A DNA stretch of 5,919 nt from the NCBI GenBank assembly GCA_016297695.1, contig JAEDGC010000080.1, positions 1 to 5,919 on the forward strand, in the 5' to 3' direction. Source of the DNA: Bacilli bacterium (lineage in GTDB: Bacteria; Bacillota_I; Bacilli_A; RF39; UBA660). The notes beneath the pieces were generated by a model. It did no database searches, was not told the origin of the DNA, and worked only from the letters and a program-made list of their open reading frames with translations. The position numbers and the translations under genes are program-made. Of this stretch, positions 5,906 through 5,919 are shown in pieces; positions within the stretch are counted from its first letter, which is position 1; every line of letters starts with the position of its first letter.

Positions 5906-5919
5906 ATGCAAAAATTTTA
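5906..5919 (+). CDS. First codons of a gene cut by the window edge
   Basis: ATG 5906 follows a full AGGAGG site and reads Met-Gln-Lys-Phe before the window ends. Too little is present to name a product. It lies about 100 nt past the ileS stop and beyond a terminator, so it is probably a separate transcription unit. Confidence 0.55.

Noticed and set aside
5881..5919. Alternative open frame from ATG 5881
   Set aside because: It reads through the consensus AGGAGG of the downstream ATG and lacks its own ribosome binding site.
1..5919. CRISPR array, insertion sequence, tRNA/rRNA gene or UGA recoding
   Set aside because: No regularly spaced repeats, no terminal inverted repeats with a transposase, no cloverleaf-like gene, and Trp codons in the genes read are TGG.

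Overview
This is a strongly AT-rich window with short intergenic gaps, Shine-Dalgarno-led starts, near-consensus sigma-A-type promoters, TAA stops throughout and a T-box riboswitch. Together these point to a low-GC member of the Bacillota, most plausibly an uncultured gut Bacilli/Mollicutes-related or clostridial lineage. Tryptophan is always written TGG in the genes read here, so nothing calls for a recoded UGA. The taxonomic placement is an inference.

Left edge (1-186): the last 48 codons of a plus-strand gene whose tail resembles the C-terminus of Rpn/PD-(D/E)XK transposase-like nucleases. It meets a convergent gene at a probably bidirectional hairpin terminator. Positions 184-1545 (minus strand) hold a complete phosphomannomutase/phosphoglucomutase (453 aa) with all four family signature loops.

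Middle (1546-2438): a divergent promoter region with two back-to-back promoters. The plus-strand promoter drives a two-gene unit: a 183-aa protein of unknown function with one membrane segment, and 1 nt later a 67-aa acidic protein loosely resembling DUF1292. No terminator follows this unit.

Right half (2439-5834): a consensus promoter, a complete T-box leader (Ile specifier AUC, UGGU acceptor-pairing bulge, mutually exclusive antiterminator and terminator), then isoleucyl-tRNA synthetase (1032 aa). The logic is classical: uncharged tRNA-Ile binds the leader, prevents termination, and allows ileS expression. The enzyme is of the IleRS2 type and carries a GLHH version of the HIGH signature (the 'GxHH' swap), a form associated with very high mupirocin resistance. 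A strong intrinsic terminator follows. The window ends four codons into a new plus-strand gene with a good ribosome binding site.

I see no mobile element, CRISPR array or RNA gene other than the T-box, and no clearly new system. The most interesting items are the GxHH synthetase under T-box control and the unrecognised membrane-protein/small-acidic-protein pair just upstream.
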